A stretch of 64,000 bases of DNA, from contig NZ_CABFMQ020000073.1 of NCBI RefSeq assembly GCF_901905185.1, positions 37,205-101,204 of the forward strand, in the 5' to 3' direction. Position numbers and translations under genes: made by a program. Positions 54,357 through 63,884 of the stretch are shown piece by piece. The first letter of the stretch is position 1; each line of letters starts with the position of its first letter. The notes beneath the pieces are model-generated. The model was not told where the DNA came from, searched no databases, and was given only the letters and a program-made list of their open reading frames with translations. This DNA is from Methylocella tundrae. Lineage in GTDB: Bacteria > Pseudomonadota > Alphaproteobacteria > Rhizobiales > Beijerinckiaceae.

Positions 54357-54461
54357 GAACGGAGCCCTGTTTCCTTCGACGCCTATCGAAAATGCTCAAT
54401 ATTTCAATGTTCAGCCTACGGTCTTGCTAGGGAAAAACTGCTGCTTTCCGAACACACCTCC

Positions 54462-55025
54462 TTAAAATCGCGTCACGATATCGGCGAGCGCCGGCCGCAC
54501 GCGATCCTCGCGCCTCGAGTCATTGCGGCCGATATGGACGAACCCGGCGATTTTTTCTTCGGCCCCAACGCCAAGCCGAGCCAGAACCTCCTGATTATAG
54601 CTATACCATTCGGTCAGCCAGGCGGCGGCGAAGCCAAGCGCATTTGTCGCGACGACGAGGTTCATGCAGACCGCGCCCGCGGATAAAACCTGCTCCCATT
54701 CAGGAATCTTCGGGTGGGGCGCCGCGCGCGACACCACCGCGATCACCAGCGGCGCGAGGCTCAGGCGCGTTTGCTCGGCGGCTTTGCGTTCAGCGCCCGC
54801 CCCCGGGTTCGCTTGCGCATAGACGTCCGCGATGATGGCTCCGGCGCGCTCGCGCGCGTCTCCTTCGAAGACGATGAAGCGCCAGGGCGCGAGCTTGCCA
54901 TGGTCGGGCGTCCGAGCGGCAATCGTCAGCAGGGTTTCGATCTCTTGGGCGGTGGGTGCGGGACCTGACAAGGTCGCCGGCGGCGCCGAGCGCCGGGTCT
55001 TAAGCTTTTCGATCAGTTCGTTCAT
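54462..55025 (-). CDS. Nitroreductase family FMN protein (YdjA/RutE-like)
   Basis: The 187-residue flavoprotein has RRSAPPATLSGPAPT near the N-terminus, the FMN-binding ARTPDHGKLAPWRFIVFEGD, and the C-terminal GVGAEEKIAGFVHIGRND. It uses NAD(P)H to reduce nitro groups or similar electrophiles. I set the start at ATG 55025 (MNELIEKLKTRRS) because the frame above it to 55091 contains unlike residues. It is isolated on the minus strand. The physiological substrate is unknown. Confidence 0.85.
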   Translation of the reverse strand: MNELIEKLKTRRSAPPATLSGPAPTAQEIETLLTIAARTPDHGKLAPWRFIVFEGDARERAGAIIADVYAQANPGAGAERKAAEQTRLSLAPLVIAVVSRAAPHPKIPEWEQVLSAGAVCMNLVVATNALGFAAAWLTEWYSYNQEVLARLGVGAEEKIAGFVHIGRNDSRREDRVRPALADIVTRF

Positions 55026-55421
55026 GGCAGGTTCACTGAACTCGGCATAGAAGGGGTGGCGGCGATCAAATCCCGCCGCGCTGACAGACACAAGCGCGCC
55101 TCGATGACATCTGGCGATTTTGTTTATGGAACAAGCATAATTGACCGGGGAGAAGGCAAGGAAATGGAGAGGCCAGCTTCGGGACGCGCTCGGGGCATAT
55201 GCTGGTCAGATTGAAGCGCGTTCCCAAGTCGAGGGTCACAATGCGTTCAAGAATCCGCGATGCGCGGGCTTCGCTTCATCCGCTCCTTGAAAACGCCGTA
55301 TAATTTGGCGAATTGGCACTCTGCCAGCCTCAATGTGCCCAATCACACAGCAGTTTGCTGAGACGCGGCAAGAACTCGCTTGCCCCTCCATTACGAACCC
55401 GCCCATCGGAACTCCATCCTA
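55026..55421. other. Intergenic stretch of about 400 bp, no supported gene
   Basis: The stretch lies between the divergent nitroreductase and YfhO-type genes. Short frames are non-coding in appearance. Confidence 0.5.
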
Positions 55422-57899
55422 ATGTCGTTTTTCGATACGCTCCCCTACCCTTCAACCACGCTCGGCCGCCATGCGCGCCGAGGGCTTTCCGAAGTGGAGG
55501 AGCGGCTTCAGGCGCCGGTCTGGACAGGCCGGGCGAGCTTCTTCGCCGTGATGGCCCTTCTGGCGTTCCTTGGCCTCGCCCTCGCCTGCTGGCTGGTAAG
55601 CGGAGCGGTGGTGCCCTGGGATTCCAAGAATCATTTCTATCCGATGTTCCGTTTTCTCGCCGACGCCCTTCATCGCGGCGAGATCCCGCTTTGGAATCCC
55701 TATCATTTTGCCGGACACCCGTCCGTAGCCGATCCGCAATCGCTGCTCTTCACCCCAAGCATGGTGCTGTTCGCGCTCATTGCGCCCAACGCCTCGATGC
55801 AGCTGTTTGACGGCGTCATACTGGCTCATCTCGCTTTCGGCGGGCTTTCCATGCTGGGACTGTTCCGCCGGCGGCGCTGGAGCCCCGCTGGCGCGGTCCT
55901 CGCGGCGCTGATTTTCATGCTTGGCGGCGCGGCCTCGTCGCGACTGCAGCACACGGGAATGATCATTTCCTATTCGTTCTTTCCGGCGGCGCTTTGGTGC
56001 CTCGAAATCGCCCTGGAGCGGCGGTCCTATCGGTTCGCCGTTCTGTTCGGCGTCTTCGCGGCGCTGATGACGCTGGGGCGGGATCAGGTCGCCTATTTGC
56101 TCTGCATGGTTCTGGCCGGGCGCGTCATTTTCGCCATCGCGCAATCCGGCGCCGCTTTCGCCTATCTTCGCGCGAGACTGGGCGTGCTCACCCTCGCAGC
56201 TTGCGTGATCGGCGCGATTCTCTTCGTTCCGGCCCTGCTGACGATGCAGTTTCTCGGCGATTCCAACCGCCCCGGCATCGCCTTTGGCGTCGCGGCGGCG
56301 GGATCGCTCGCCCCCGTCAATCTCATTACGCTCATCGTGCCAAATTTCTTCGGCTCGCTTGACCATCTTTACGATTATTGGGGGCCGGACTACGACACGA
56401 TGACGCGGGCCGACTGGACCGACCGCGCCGTCGATTATCTCTTCGTCGGCACTTTGCCGATTCTCCTTTTCGTGTGGCATGGGCTTGCAGCCGGTCGGAT
56501 CTTCGCGCGCGGCATTCGCTTTTTCCTCATTGTCCTGGTCGTGGCGGCCTTGTATTCGCTCGGCCGCTACACGCCGTTCTTCTCCCTCGCTTTCGATTGG
56601 ATTCCGGGCGTTTCGCTCTATCGCCGGCCGGCCGACGCCACCTTCATCCTCAATATCGCCTTGGCCTTCGGCTCGGGCTATTTGCTGCATCGCTATGTCC
56701 TCGACGGTCTGCCGGGCTTTTTCGGCGCAACGCCGCGATGGTTCGGCTGGGCGCTGGCCGCGGCGACCACGCTCGCCGTCGCCGGTCTGATCGGCACTGG
56801 CCTCGCCTTTTCCCTCCGCGAAGGCCGGGTCGCGACTTCGATCGGCCAGCTTGGCGTCTCCGCCGCGATCGGCCTCGTCGGAGCGGCGCTTCTGTTCGCC
56901 TTGCAGGATCGCCGCAGGCGGGCCGTGGCGGCGGCCTTATTCGTTGTCATCACCGGAGGCGAGATCGTCTGGCGCAACGCCGCCTCGTCGCTCAACGCCG
57001 AGCCGGTCAGCCGCTATAGCGTCTTCGCGACGATGAGGCCGGGCGAGGCGGCGGGCGTCGCGCTGCTGCGTCGCGAAATCGCCGCCAAGACGCATGATGG
57101 CGAGCATCCGCGCGTCGAGATCCTCGGGCTGCCTGGTCCCTGGCAAAACGCCTCGATGGCGCTGAAGCTGGAAAATACCGTCGGCTACAACCCCCTGCGC
57201 ATCGACGGTTATGAGCGCGCCGTCGGCCCCGGCGACAATGCCGGCGATCCCAATCTGCGCCATTTCCCTGGCACGTTTCGCGGCTACAAATGCCGCCTCG
57301 CATCTTTGCTCGGGCTTGAATATCTGGTCCTCGATCGGCCCTTGACGCGCTTGCCGCGCCACGTGCCGCGCCCGAACGCCGCTTTGATCTATTCGAGCGA
57401 CAATATGTATATTTATAAGCTTGGCAAAGCCGCGCCCCGCGCCTATTTCGCGCCAGACGTCAAAATTGTCGATAGCGAACAGGTGCTGGACGAACACGTC
57501 ATGCCGGACTTCGACCGCACTCACGAAGCGCTGATCGATCAGGCAAACCTTGATGATCTCCGGCAGGTCCGCGACCGCGTTTCCGGCGCAAGCTTCAATG
57601 CGCCGCCGGTCGCGACGCCAGATCCGTCGCGTGTTGAGATCACGAATTACTCCGACAATGCGGTAACGCTCGACGTTGACGCCGACAAAGCCGGCATTGT
57701 CGTGCTCCACGATCTCTTTTATCCTGGATGGGAGGTTCGCGTCGACGGCAAGCCGCAGCCGATGCTGAAAGCCAATATTCTGTTCCGCGGCGTTGAAGTG
57801 CCGGCGGGACGCCACAGCATTGAATTCGCTTTCCGGCCGCTGTCATTTGCAAATCTGTCGGCGGCGTTTTCGACCATCCTGCATAAGACCGAGGAGTAA
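55422..57899 (+). CDS. YfhO-type multi-spanning membrane glycosyltransferase-like protein
   Basis: From ATG 55422 (MSFFDTLPYPSTTL) the protein has 825 residues, with about 11-13 membrane helices in the first 560 residues. The first periplasmic loop has GAVVPWDSKNHFYPMFRFLA, including the Asp-Ser typical of GT-C enzymes. The NFFGS...YWGP segment is typical of YfhO proteins. The C-terminal periplasmic domain ends with HDLFYPGWEVRVDGKPQPML, the conserved YfhO tail. Such proteins transfer sugars from polyprenyl carriers, for example to teichoic acids in Bacillus; the alphaproteobacterial role is unclear. It is followed at 8 bases by a secreted protein, probably co-transcribed. Confidence 0.85.
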   Translation: MSFFDTLPYPSTTLGRHARRGLSEVEERLQAPVWTGRASFFAVMALLAFLGLALACWLVSGAVVPWDSKNHFYPMFRFLADALHRGEIPLWNPYHFAGHPSVADPQSLLFTPSMVLFALIAPNASMQLFDGVILAHLAFGGLSMLGLFRRRRWSPAGAVLAALIFMLGGAASSRLQHTGMIISYSFFPAALWCLEIALERRSYRFAVLFGVFAALMTLGRDQVAYLLCMVLAGRVIFAIAQSGAAFAYLRARLGVLTLAACVIGAILFVPALLTMQFLGDSNRPGIAFGVAAAGSLAPVNLITLIVPNFFGSLDHLYDYWGPDYDTMTRADWTDRAVDYLFVGTLPILLFVWHGLAAGRIFARGIRFFLIVLVVAALYSLGRYTPFFSLAFDWIPGVSLYRRPADATFILNIALAFGSGYLLHRYVLDGLPGFFGATPRWFGWALAAATTLAVAGLIGTGLAFSLREGRVATSIGQLGVSAAIGLVGAALLFALQDRRRRAVAAALFVVITGGEIVWRNAASSLNAEPVSRYSVFATMRPGEAAGVALLRREIAAKTHDGEHPRVEILGLPGPWQNASMALKLENTVGYNPLRIDGYERAVGPGDNAGDPNLRHFPGTFRGYKCRLASLLGLEYLVLDRPLTRLPRHVPRPNAALIYSSDNMYIYKLGKAAPRAYFAPDVKIVDSEQVLDEHVMPDFDRTHEALIDQANLDDLRQVRDRVSGASFNAPPVATPDPSRVEITNYSDNAVTLDVDADKAGIVVLHDLFYPGWEVRVDGKPQPMLKANILFRGVEVPAGRHSIEFAFRPLSFANLSAAFSTILHKTEE

Positions 57900-57907
57900 G
57901 GGATCAC

Positions 57908-58924
57908 GTGAAGCCCGATTGGCGCGCCGCGACCGGCGCATGTTTGCGCGCAGCGGGCGCGGATTTGCCTCAGACCACTGCGATGAAAGCGCTCTTGAGC
58001 TTTGCCGGCGCCCTCTTCGCCTGCGTTTGGCTCACGACGGCGGCTATGGCGCAAACTCCGAATACGGCTCCGCCGGACGCATCGAACATTCCGCCCTTGC
58101 GCCTGCCCGCGGGCGAAGAAGCGGCGAAGCCACAGGCGGCGCAGGGCAATGTCCTGCACCTTAGCGCTTTTCTCGGCGCGACCGACGCGCAACCGCTGCG
58201 CGCCGGCGTTCACTGGCGCGTCTTTGATGAAAAGGCCGAACTCGACGGCTCCCACACACTCGTCGCCGACTCCACGGACGCGGCGCCGGCGCTCACCCTT
58301 CGCGACGGCAATTTCATCGTCCATGCCGCCTTTGGCCTTGCTGGCGCAACAAAAAGAGTCGAGATCAACGGCAAGAGCGTGACCGAGAAACTGGTTCTCA
58401 ACGCCGGCGCGCTGCGCGTTGTCGGCATGCTCGGCGATGCGCCGATCGCTCCTGCGAAAACGCAAATCTCAATCTATGTTCCGGAGCGAAACAACTCCGA
58501 AGCAAAGCTCGTCGCTAATGGAAAATCCGGCGATATGATCGGCTTGCCTGAAGGCAATTATCACGTCGTTTCGACTCTGCTCGACCCCCAGAGCAATGGC
58601 TCGGTCAACTCGACCAATTCGGTGATTAGCGCCGATCTGCATGTGCAGCCAGGCAAACTGACTGACGCGACCTTGCGCCATCGCGCGGCGACGATGACGT
58701 TGAAGCTCGTCAGCGGTCCAAGCGGCGAAGCGCTCGCCAACACCTCCTTCACGATCCTGACGCCCGGCGGCGACGTCATTCGCGAAATGATCGGGGCCTT
58801 CCCCTCGCTGGTTCTCGCGGAAGGCGAATATGTCGCCATCGCAAGGCACGACAGCAACGTCTATCAAACCAATTTCAAGGTCGAATCGACGGTCGACAGA
58901 GATGTCGAGGTTTTGGCGAAATAG
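57908..58924 (+). CDS. Secreted protein of unknown function
   Basis: GTG 57908 follows AAGGGA and lies 8 bases behind the YfhO-type gene. ATG 57983 would give a cleaner signal peptide (MKALLSFAGALFACVWLTTA, cleavage near AMAQ). The mature part, about 290 residues, is beta-rich with repeated units resembling carboxypeptidase-regulatory/Ig-like folds (GLPEGNYHVVSTLLDPQS; LVLAEGEYVAIARHDSNVYQ). I do not recognise a named family. Coupling to the membrane enzyme suggests a periplasmic partner; that is inference. Confidence 0.75.
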   Translation: MKPDWRAATGACLRAAGADLPQTTAMKALLSFAGALFACVWLTTAAMAQTPNTAPPDASNIPPLRLPAGEEAAKPQAAQGNVLHLSAFLGATDAQPLRAGVHWRVFDEKAELDGSHTLVADSTDAAPALTLRDGNFIVHAAFGLAGATKRVEINGKSVTEKLVLNAGALRVVGMLGDAPIAPAKTQISIYVPERNNSEAKLVANGKSGDMIGLPEGNYHVVSTLLDPQSNGSVNSTNSVISADLHVQPGKLTDATLRHRAATMTLKLVSGPSGEALANTSFTILTPGGDVIREMIGAFPSLVLAEGEYVAIARHDSNVYQTNFKVESTVDRDVEVLAK

Positions 58925-59030
58925 GGTCGCGCTTCGTGCGGTCTGGAAAAGCTTCGTCGGGGATCGCGCCGACCGCCAAGGTGGACGGCCTGCACGATCC
59001 AATATGAGCGCCAGCCCGCTGCGGTCCGGC

Positions 59031-59645
59031 TCAGGCCGCTTTCAGATTAGAAATTTCGTGCTGGGCCGCTTTGATCGCCTCCGCCTTGGGGTCCGGCCCA
59101 AATGCAATGCCTTCGGCGCGCAGGATTTCGACGCCGGTAATGCCTATGAAGCCGAAAACGGCGCGCAAATAGCTCTCCTGATGATCGAGCGCCGCGGCGG
59201 GGGCGCCTCCCGAGAATACGCCGCCGCGCGACGAGGCGATGATCACTCTCTTAGCCCCGGCCAGCCCCTCGGGGCCTGCCTCGGAATAGCGAAAGGTTTT
59301 TCCGGCGATGACCACCCGGTCGATCCAGGCCTTGAGCTGGCTTGGGATCGCGAAATTATACATAGGCGCGCCGATCACCACGATGTCGGCGGCAAGAAAT
59401 TCGTCCAGAATTTTGGCCCCGAGAGCAACGTCTTGCCGCACCTCAGCGTCGGGCGCCGGAGCACCTGGCTGTTGCGCAGCGAGGTAAGAACCTGAAAGGT
59501 GAGGCGTCGGCTCCGCGGCGAGGTCGCGATAGATGATCTCAAGGCCGGGGGTGATCTCGCGCAGCTTCGCGACGATATCGGCCGAGAGCTGACGACTGAC
59601 CGAATAGCCGCCGAGAATGCTGGAATCGATGTGCAGAAGTTTCAT
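59031..59645 (-). CDS. azoR: FMN-dependent NADH-azoreductase (AzoR)
   Basis: The 204-residue flavodoxin-fold protein starts at ATG 59645 ([20 protein letters not shown]). The phosphate-binding [14 protein letters not shown] lies at the N-terminus. The FMN loop is [20 protein letters not shown], followed by [20 protein letters not shown] and [11 protein letters not shown]. It reduces quinones and azo compounds and protects against electrophile stress. It is divergent from an HxlR-type regulator with a palindromic site between them, so quinone- or electrophile-responsive control is expected. Confidence 0.94.
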   Translation of the reverse strand: MKLLHIDSSILGGYSVSRQLSADIVAKLREITPGLEIIYRDLAAEPTPHLSGSYLAAQQPGAPAPDAEVRQDVALGAKILDEFLAADIVVIGAPMYNFAIPSQLKAWIDRVVIAGKTFRYSEAGPEGLAGAKRVIIASSRGGVFSGGAPAAALDHQESYLRAVFGFIGITGVEILRAEGIAFGPDPKAEAIKAAQHEISNLKAA

Positions 59646-59660
59646 GGACCGATGCTCTTT

Positions 59661-59691
59661 CATAGTATAGGTTTGTAACCAAGGCACTATG
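59661..59691. promoter_or_regulatory. Nested palindrome, candidate HxlR operator
   Basis: CATAGT at 59661-59666 and ACTATG at 59686-59691 enclose GGTT at 59670-59673 and AACC at 59677-59680, a nested dyad. It lies 16 bases before the azoR start and 35 bases before the regulator start, where an HxlR dimer could repress both. Confidence 0.65.
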
Positions 59692-59725
59692 CGTACCTGT
59701 AAAGAAGGCGCAAGGAGGCACATTT

Positions 59726-60142
59726 TTGGAACAGAGTCACACGCATGTGCCCAGCGAATGCGCCCGCGTCGCGCCGGTGCTGTCCCGCATCGGCGATAAG
59801 TGGAGCGTTCTGGTCGTCATGCTTTTGGGCGATGGTCCGATGCGTTTTAACGAACTGCGCCGACGCGTCGGCGGAATCTCGCAGCGCATGCTGACCCTGA
59901 CGTTGCGCGGCCTCGAGCGCGACGGCTTTGTAACGCGAACGGTTTTCCCGACCATCCCGCCACGCGTCGACTATGAATTGACGCCGCTCGGGCATTCCCT
60001 GTTGGTTCCGGTGCGCGAACTCGGCGCCTGGGCCGTGCGGAATGTCTCGGTCATCGAAGACGCCCAGCGACGTTTCGATCAGGCGGCGAAAGGCCAAAGC
60101 CAATCCTTGGAGCAGGCCGCGCCGATGAGCTTCGCTAAATGA
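59726..60142 (+). CDS. HxlR-family winged-helix regulator
   Basis: TTG 59726 is preceded by AAGGAGG. The 138-residue protein has one Cys near the N-terminus ([20 protein letters not shown]), a feature of redox- or electrophile-sensing HxlR proteins. The winged helix follows ([40 protein letters not shown]). It probably represses the divergent azoR gene until its cysteine is modified; that is inference. It overlaps the following gene by four bases. Confidence 0.9.
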   Translation: MEQSHTHVPSECARVAPVLSRIGDKWSVLVVMLLGDGPMRFNELRRRVGGISQRMLTLTLRGLERDGFVTRTVFPTIPPRVDYELTPLGHSLLVPVRELGAWAVRNVSVIEDAQRRFDQAAKGQSQSLEQAAPMSFAK

Positions 60143-61128
60143 ACAAGGATCTTCGCTCCGCCATCGTCGCGCCGCGCGCGCGCATATGCGAGGCCAGTGC
60201 TGCCGGCATCGCGGCGGCGGCGAGCCTTCTACGCGCGGAACAACTGGTCGCGTTCCCGACCGAGACGGTCTATGGCCTTGGCGCGGACGCAACCTCAAAG
60301 GCCGCCGTCGCGCGCATCTATGCGGCGAAAAGACGTCCATCCTTCAATCCGCTCATCGCCCATGTGTCGAGCCTCGAAGAGGCGAAGGCGCAGGGTGTGT
60401 TTTCACGTGAGGCGAACCAACTCGCCGAGCGCTTCTGGCCGGGCCCCTTGACGCTGGTGCTCCCCCTGGCCCCCCATGCGACGGTCTGCGATCTCGCGCG
60501 GGCAAGCCAAGCGACGATCGCCCTGCGCATCCCCTCCCATCCGGCGGCTCTCAGCCTTATCGCCGCCGTGGGGCGCCCTCTCGCCGCGCCCTCCGCCAAC
60601 CGTTCCGGCCGCGTCAGTCCTGTGAGCGCCGCCCATGTTTTTGAGGATCTTTCCGACGACATCGACCTCATTCTCGACGCCGGGCCCTGCCCCGTCGGCG
60701 TCGAATCGACGATCGTCGCGTGTCTCGACGGGCCTCCGCGCCTCCTGCGGCCGGGCGGTCTCTCCCGCGCGCTGATCGAAGAAACCTTGGGCGTCGCGCT
60801 CGGCGGCGCCAGAAGCGAAGGCGCGATCATCGCGCCGGGATCCCTCTCCTCACATTACGCGCCGCGAGCGCGCCTTCGCCTTGACGCGTCGGGTGTCGAA
60901 CATGGCGAAGCCGGACTCGATTTCGGCGGTCGATTTTCTGCGCAAGACGCAGTACTCGACCTGTCGCCGGGGCGAAATCTCGATGAGGCCGCGGCCAATC
61001 TCTTCGGTTTCCTGCGCGAACTCGACGCGATGGGGTCGCCCTCGATCGCCGTTGCGCCGATCCCGCATTTTGGCCTTGGCGAGGCGATCAATGACAGGCT
61101 GAAACGCGCGGCCGCGCCAAGACCTTGA
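60139..61128 (+). CDS. L-threonylcarbamoyladenylate synthase (Sua5/YrdC)
   Basis: The 329-residue protein makes threonylcarbamoyl-AMP for the t6A37 modification of tRNAs. The YrdC domain shows [45 protein letters not shown] and [16 protein letters not shown] linker [13 protein letters not shown] leads into a Sua5 C-terminal domain, so it is the long Sua5 form rather than TsaC. The start ATGA overlap with hxlR implies co-transcription, although the functions are unrelated. Confidence 0.93.
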   Translation: MNKDLRSAIVAPRARICEASAAGIAAAASLLRAEQLVAFPTETVYGLGADATSKAAVARIYAAKRRPSFNPLIAHVSSLEEAKAQGVFSREANQLAERFWPGPLTLVLPLAPHATVCDLARASQATIALRIPSHPAALSLIAAVGRPLAAPSANRSGRVSPVSAAHVFEDLSDDIDLILDAGPCPVGVESTIVACLDGPPRLLRPGGLSRALIEETLGVALGGARSEGAIIAPGSLSSHYAPRARLRLDASGVEHGEAGLDFGGRFSAQDAVLDLSPGRNLDEAAANLFGFLRELDAMGSPSIAVAPIPHFGLGEAINDRLKRAAAPRP

Positions 61129-61170
61129 ACATTGCTTCGATGGCTTGAGCGCCGCACGTAAAATTTGGCG

Positions 61171-62031
61171 ATGGATTCACAGCTTACACAGGTTCGCATC
61201 GTGCCGGACGGCCTTACCCAACTGTTGCGCTGGTACGCCGACATGGGCGTCGACATCGCGCTCGACGAGGCGCCGCATGATCGGCTGGCGGAAGCGCAAG
61301 CTTCGGCTTCACCGATAGCGCGGGAGCCTGAACGCGTAATACAAAGGGAGGAGCCGCCGCGCCAGCCGACCGCGTCCGCCACTCCGCCGCGCGCAGCAGG
61401 CACGGTCGCATTTGTGGAAGAAGCCGAGCAGGACGCGCGGGCGGCCGCGGCGTCGGCTCAAACCCTTGCGGAACTGCGCGAGCAGCTGCTGCGATTTACA
61501 GGATGCGGCCTCAAGACCACGGCGACCCAGCTCGTCTTCGGCGACGGCGAGGCCGGGGCCGAAATTATGTTCGTCGGCGAAGCGCCGGGCGCGGACGAGG
61601 ATCGGCAGGGCGCGCCTTTCGTCGGCCGCGCCGGTCAATTGCTGAACAAGATGCTGGCTTCAATCGGGCTTGAGCGCAGCAAGGTGTATATCGCCAACAT
61701 CGTTCCGTGGCGCCCCCCTGGCAATCGAACCCCGACCCCGATCGAGACCGCCGCCTGTCTGCCGTTTATCCAGCGGCAGATCGAACTCGTTGGTCCAAAA
61801 ATCCTCGTCTGCCTCGGCGCCCCCTCGGCGCAGACCCTGCTTGGCTCGAAAGACGGGATCATGCGATTGCGCGGGCGCTGGTTCAATTATGCAGTCGGAA
61901 ACGCGACGATCAAGGCGATCGCCATGCTTCATCCGGCCTATCTTTTGCGGCAACCCGCGCAGAAGAAACTGGCCTGGCAGGATCTGCGGCTGCTCGCCAG
62001 GGAGATCGTGCGGCTGCGCGCGCAGATTTAG
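61171..62031 (+). CDS. Uracil-DNA glycosylase, family 4-like
   Basis: The 286-residue enzyme removes uracil from DNA. A proline- and alanine-rich N-terminal stretch (to about residue 90) precedes the catalytic domain. Its features are [17 protein letters not shown], motif [20 protein letters not shown], the metal-cluster region [15 protein letters not shown], and [20 protein letters not shown], containing the catalytic His. The iron-sulfur cysteines are partly replaced, as in several alphaproteobacterial members. ATG 61171 gives MDSQLTQ; ATG 61165 is equally possible. Confidence 0.9.
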   Translation: MDSQLTQVRIVPDGLTQLLRWYADMGVDIALDEAPHDRLAEAQASASPIAREPERVIQREEPPRQPTASATPPRAAGTVAFVEEAEQDARAAAASAQTLAELREQLLRFTGCGLKTTATQLVFGDGEAGAEIMFVGEAPGADEDRQGAPFVGRAGQLLNKMLASIGLERSKVYIANIVPWRPPGNRTPTPIETAACLPFIQRQIELVGPKILVCLGAPSAQTLLGSKDGIMRLRGRWFNYAVGNATIKAIAMLHPAYLLRQPAQKKLAWQDLRLLAREIVRLRAQI

Positions 62032-62301
62032 GAAAACTCCGCATGAAAACGAACAAAAACATGGCCCTTGGTCATCGCGACGCCGATTGCGCAGCTTAAA
62101 GGCGATGGCCGCTATTCAGATATCGCGCTTTTGTTTGTTCCCTGTTGCAACGATGAACTCAATCGAAACCATTACGAACGTTTCGAGCCGTCGCCTGGAC
62201 CGAAATTGATGTTTACGTTGCATCCCTCATTCGCTTTATCTCATGATTTGAATGCATGATCCGATCCACAAACGGAGTCATGCCTTAGCCGGGAGCCGCT
62301 T
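62032..62301. other. Intergenic stretch, no supported gene
   Basis: The stretch includes an 18-codon frame at 62044 (MKTNKNMALGHRDADC...) without support. I see no RNA gene or clear terminator. Confidence 0.45.
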
Positions 62302-63195
62302 ATGAGATGGGAAGATTTTCGCCGTTCCGATAATGTCGAAGATCGGCGCGGTGAAACCGAATATGCCGGCGGCGGCCCAGGTTTTGGCGGGGGCCAGCTC
62401 GGCATCGGCGCCATCGTCGTGCTCGGTCTGATCGGCTGGGCGCTCGGCATCGACCCGCGCCTCCTGATCGGGGGCGCCGAGATGATGAGCGGAGCGCGCC
62501 ATGGCGGTCAAACGCAGAGCGCCCCGCCGCCGTCGCGGCAGGCTGGCGCTCCCTCGGACCAAATGGGCCAGTTCGTCGCGGCGGTTCTCGCCGAGAATGA
62601 AGATGTCTGGACCGATATCCTGCCGTCCCAGAAAGGGGTCGCCTACGTCAAACCGAAACTCGTGCTCTATAACGGCTCGACGAGATCGGGCTGCGGCGGC
62701 GCGAGCGCGTCGATGGGGCCTTTCTATTGTCCCAATGACCAGAAAGTCTATCTCGACACGTCTTTTTTTCGCGACATGAAAGAGAAGCTCGGCGGCGGCG
62801 GCGATTTCGCCTACGCCTATGTCATCGCGCATGAGATCGGCCACCATGTCCAGAACCTGCTAGGCATCCTGCCGAAGGTTCAGGCGGCGCAGCAGCGCGC
62901 TTCGAGTAAAGCCCAGGCGAACGCCATTTCGGTGCGCGTCGAACTCATGGCCGACTGCCTGGCCGGCGTTTGGGCCGCCAATGCGCAAAAAAAATACCAG
63001 ATCCTCGACCCTGGCGATATCGACAAGGCGGTGAGGACCGCTCAGGCGATTGGCGATGATCGCCTGCAAAAGGCCGCGCAAGGCTATATCGTGCCGGATT
63101 CCTTCACGCATGGCTCGGCGGCCCAGCGCGAGCAATGGCTCAACACGGGCCTGAAATCCGGTGAGGTCGACGCCTGTAACACTTTTGCGCGATGA
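62302..63195 (+). CDS. Neutral zinc metallopeptidase (YpfJ/KPN_02809 type)
   Basis: The 297-residue protein has a charged N-terminus (MRWEDFRRSDNVEDRRG), a glycine-rich turn, one transmembrane helix (LGIGAIVVLGLIGWALGI), then a periplasmic peptidase domain. The active site is AYVIAHEIGHHVQNLLGI (HExxH), with the downstream Glu in ELMADCLAGVWA. LSMGPFYCPNDQKVYLD-like sequence (ASMGPFYCPNDQKVYLDTSF) is also conserved. The family is widespread in Proteobacteria without a defined substrate. The usual Gly/Cys residues are present. Confidence 0.92.
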   Translation: MRWEDFRRSDNVEDRRGETEYAGGGPGFGGGQLGIGAIVVLGLIGWALGIDPRLLIGGAEMMSGARHGGQTQSAPPPSRQAGAPSDQMGQFVAAVLAENEDVWTDILPSQKGVAYVKPKLVLYNGSTRSGCGGASASMGPFYCPNDQKVYLDTSFFRDMKEKLGGGGDFAYAYVIAHEIGHHVQNLLGILPKVQAAQQRASSKAQANAISVRVELMADCLAGVWAANAQKKYQILDPGDIDKAVRTAQAIGDDRLQKAAQGYIVPDSFTHGSAAQREQWLNTGLKSGEVDACNTFAR

Positions 63196-63210
63196 CGCCG
63201 CGAACGCGCG

Positions 63211-63750
63211 TCACCCTACGCGGCGCGCATGAGTTCGCAAAGTCGTCGCCGGAGTGACGGATCGCGCCAGGGCGGCCAGCCGGCCAGCCGAAGCCTCAAG
63301 ACAGCGCTGGCGCGAAGCAATGAGACCAGCCAATGGCGCGGCGTTTGGAAAGACGCGCTCGATGAATGTCTCCGGCGCGGCGCGCAGCAGCGCAGCCGGG
63401 GCGCGGCCGCTGAGGCTGGCCGATCGTGCTTTGATGAAATCGCCCGCCTCTTCGATGAATCCCGCCTGCGGCGCGAAGCCCGATCGCAGCAGGAAAAGGT
63501 GCGGCCCACGCGCCGCCTCTATCGCGCGGCGCAACCATTCGGCCTCGTCCGTCGCCTCAATCAAGCCGCAGCCGGCATGATCCGCGATGAAGCCAAGGCC
63601 CTGCTCCGCTGGTCCCGCAATGGCGACATCGCCGAGAAGTCCCTCGACGTTCGCCTTCACGAGCGAACTCAAGGTTCGCACAACGCTCTCCGCGGGATCG
63701 ATGCGGCGCGACGAGTCAGTCATTTCATAAAGGACGATGGTTGAAAGCAT
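63211..63750 (-). CDS. Conserved small protein, glycosyltransferase-like fold suggested
   Basis: The 179-residue protein (MLSTIVLYEMTDSSRRIDPA) has a strand/loop pattern near residues 26-60 (RTLSSLVKANVEGLLGDVAI) and then HLFLLRSGFAPQAGFIEEAG, like the donor-binding part of short GT2 enzymes. Catalytic Asp pairs are not obvious. The gene is convergent with the metallopeptidase. It may be a rhizobial protein annotated as a glycosyltransferase without proof; I do not assign a function. Confidence 0.5.
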   Translation of the reverse strand: MLSTIVLYEMTDSSRRIDPAESVVRTLSSLVKANVEGLLGDVAIAGPAEQGLGFIADHAGCGLIEATDEAEWLRRAIEAARGPHLFLLRSGFAPQAGFIEEAGDFIKARSASLSGRAPAALLRAAPETFIERVFPNAAPLAGLIASRQRCLEASAGRLAALARSVTPATTLRTHARRVG

Positions 63751-63884
63751 GAGCCAGCCGGAAATGCGCGCCTGCGATAATTGATCAGATAGAGTTGGGA
63801 ATAGTGCAATCGGGGCCTAATCGCAAAGCGTGGCGCGCCGTCGCTGGGAAATGATTGTTTGGCGCGCCCTATCTGTAATGGACC

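Noticed and set aside
53715..54686. 323-codon plus-strand frame spanning two genes
   Set aside because: It lies antisense across the cupin and nitroreductase genes, both with conserved motifs.
55452..56690. 412-codon minus-strand frame
   Set aside because: It is antisense to the YfhO-type membrane protein; the charged, repetitive composition is typical of a reverse-strand shadow.
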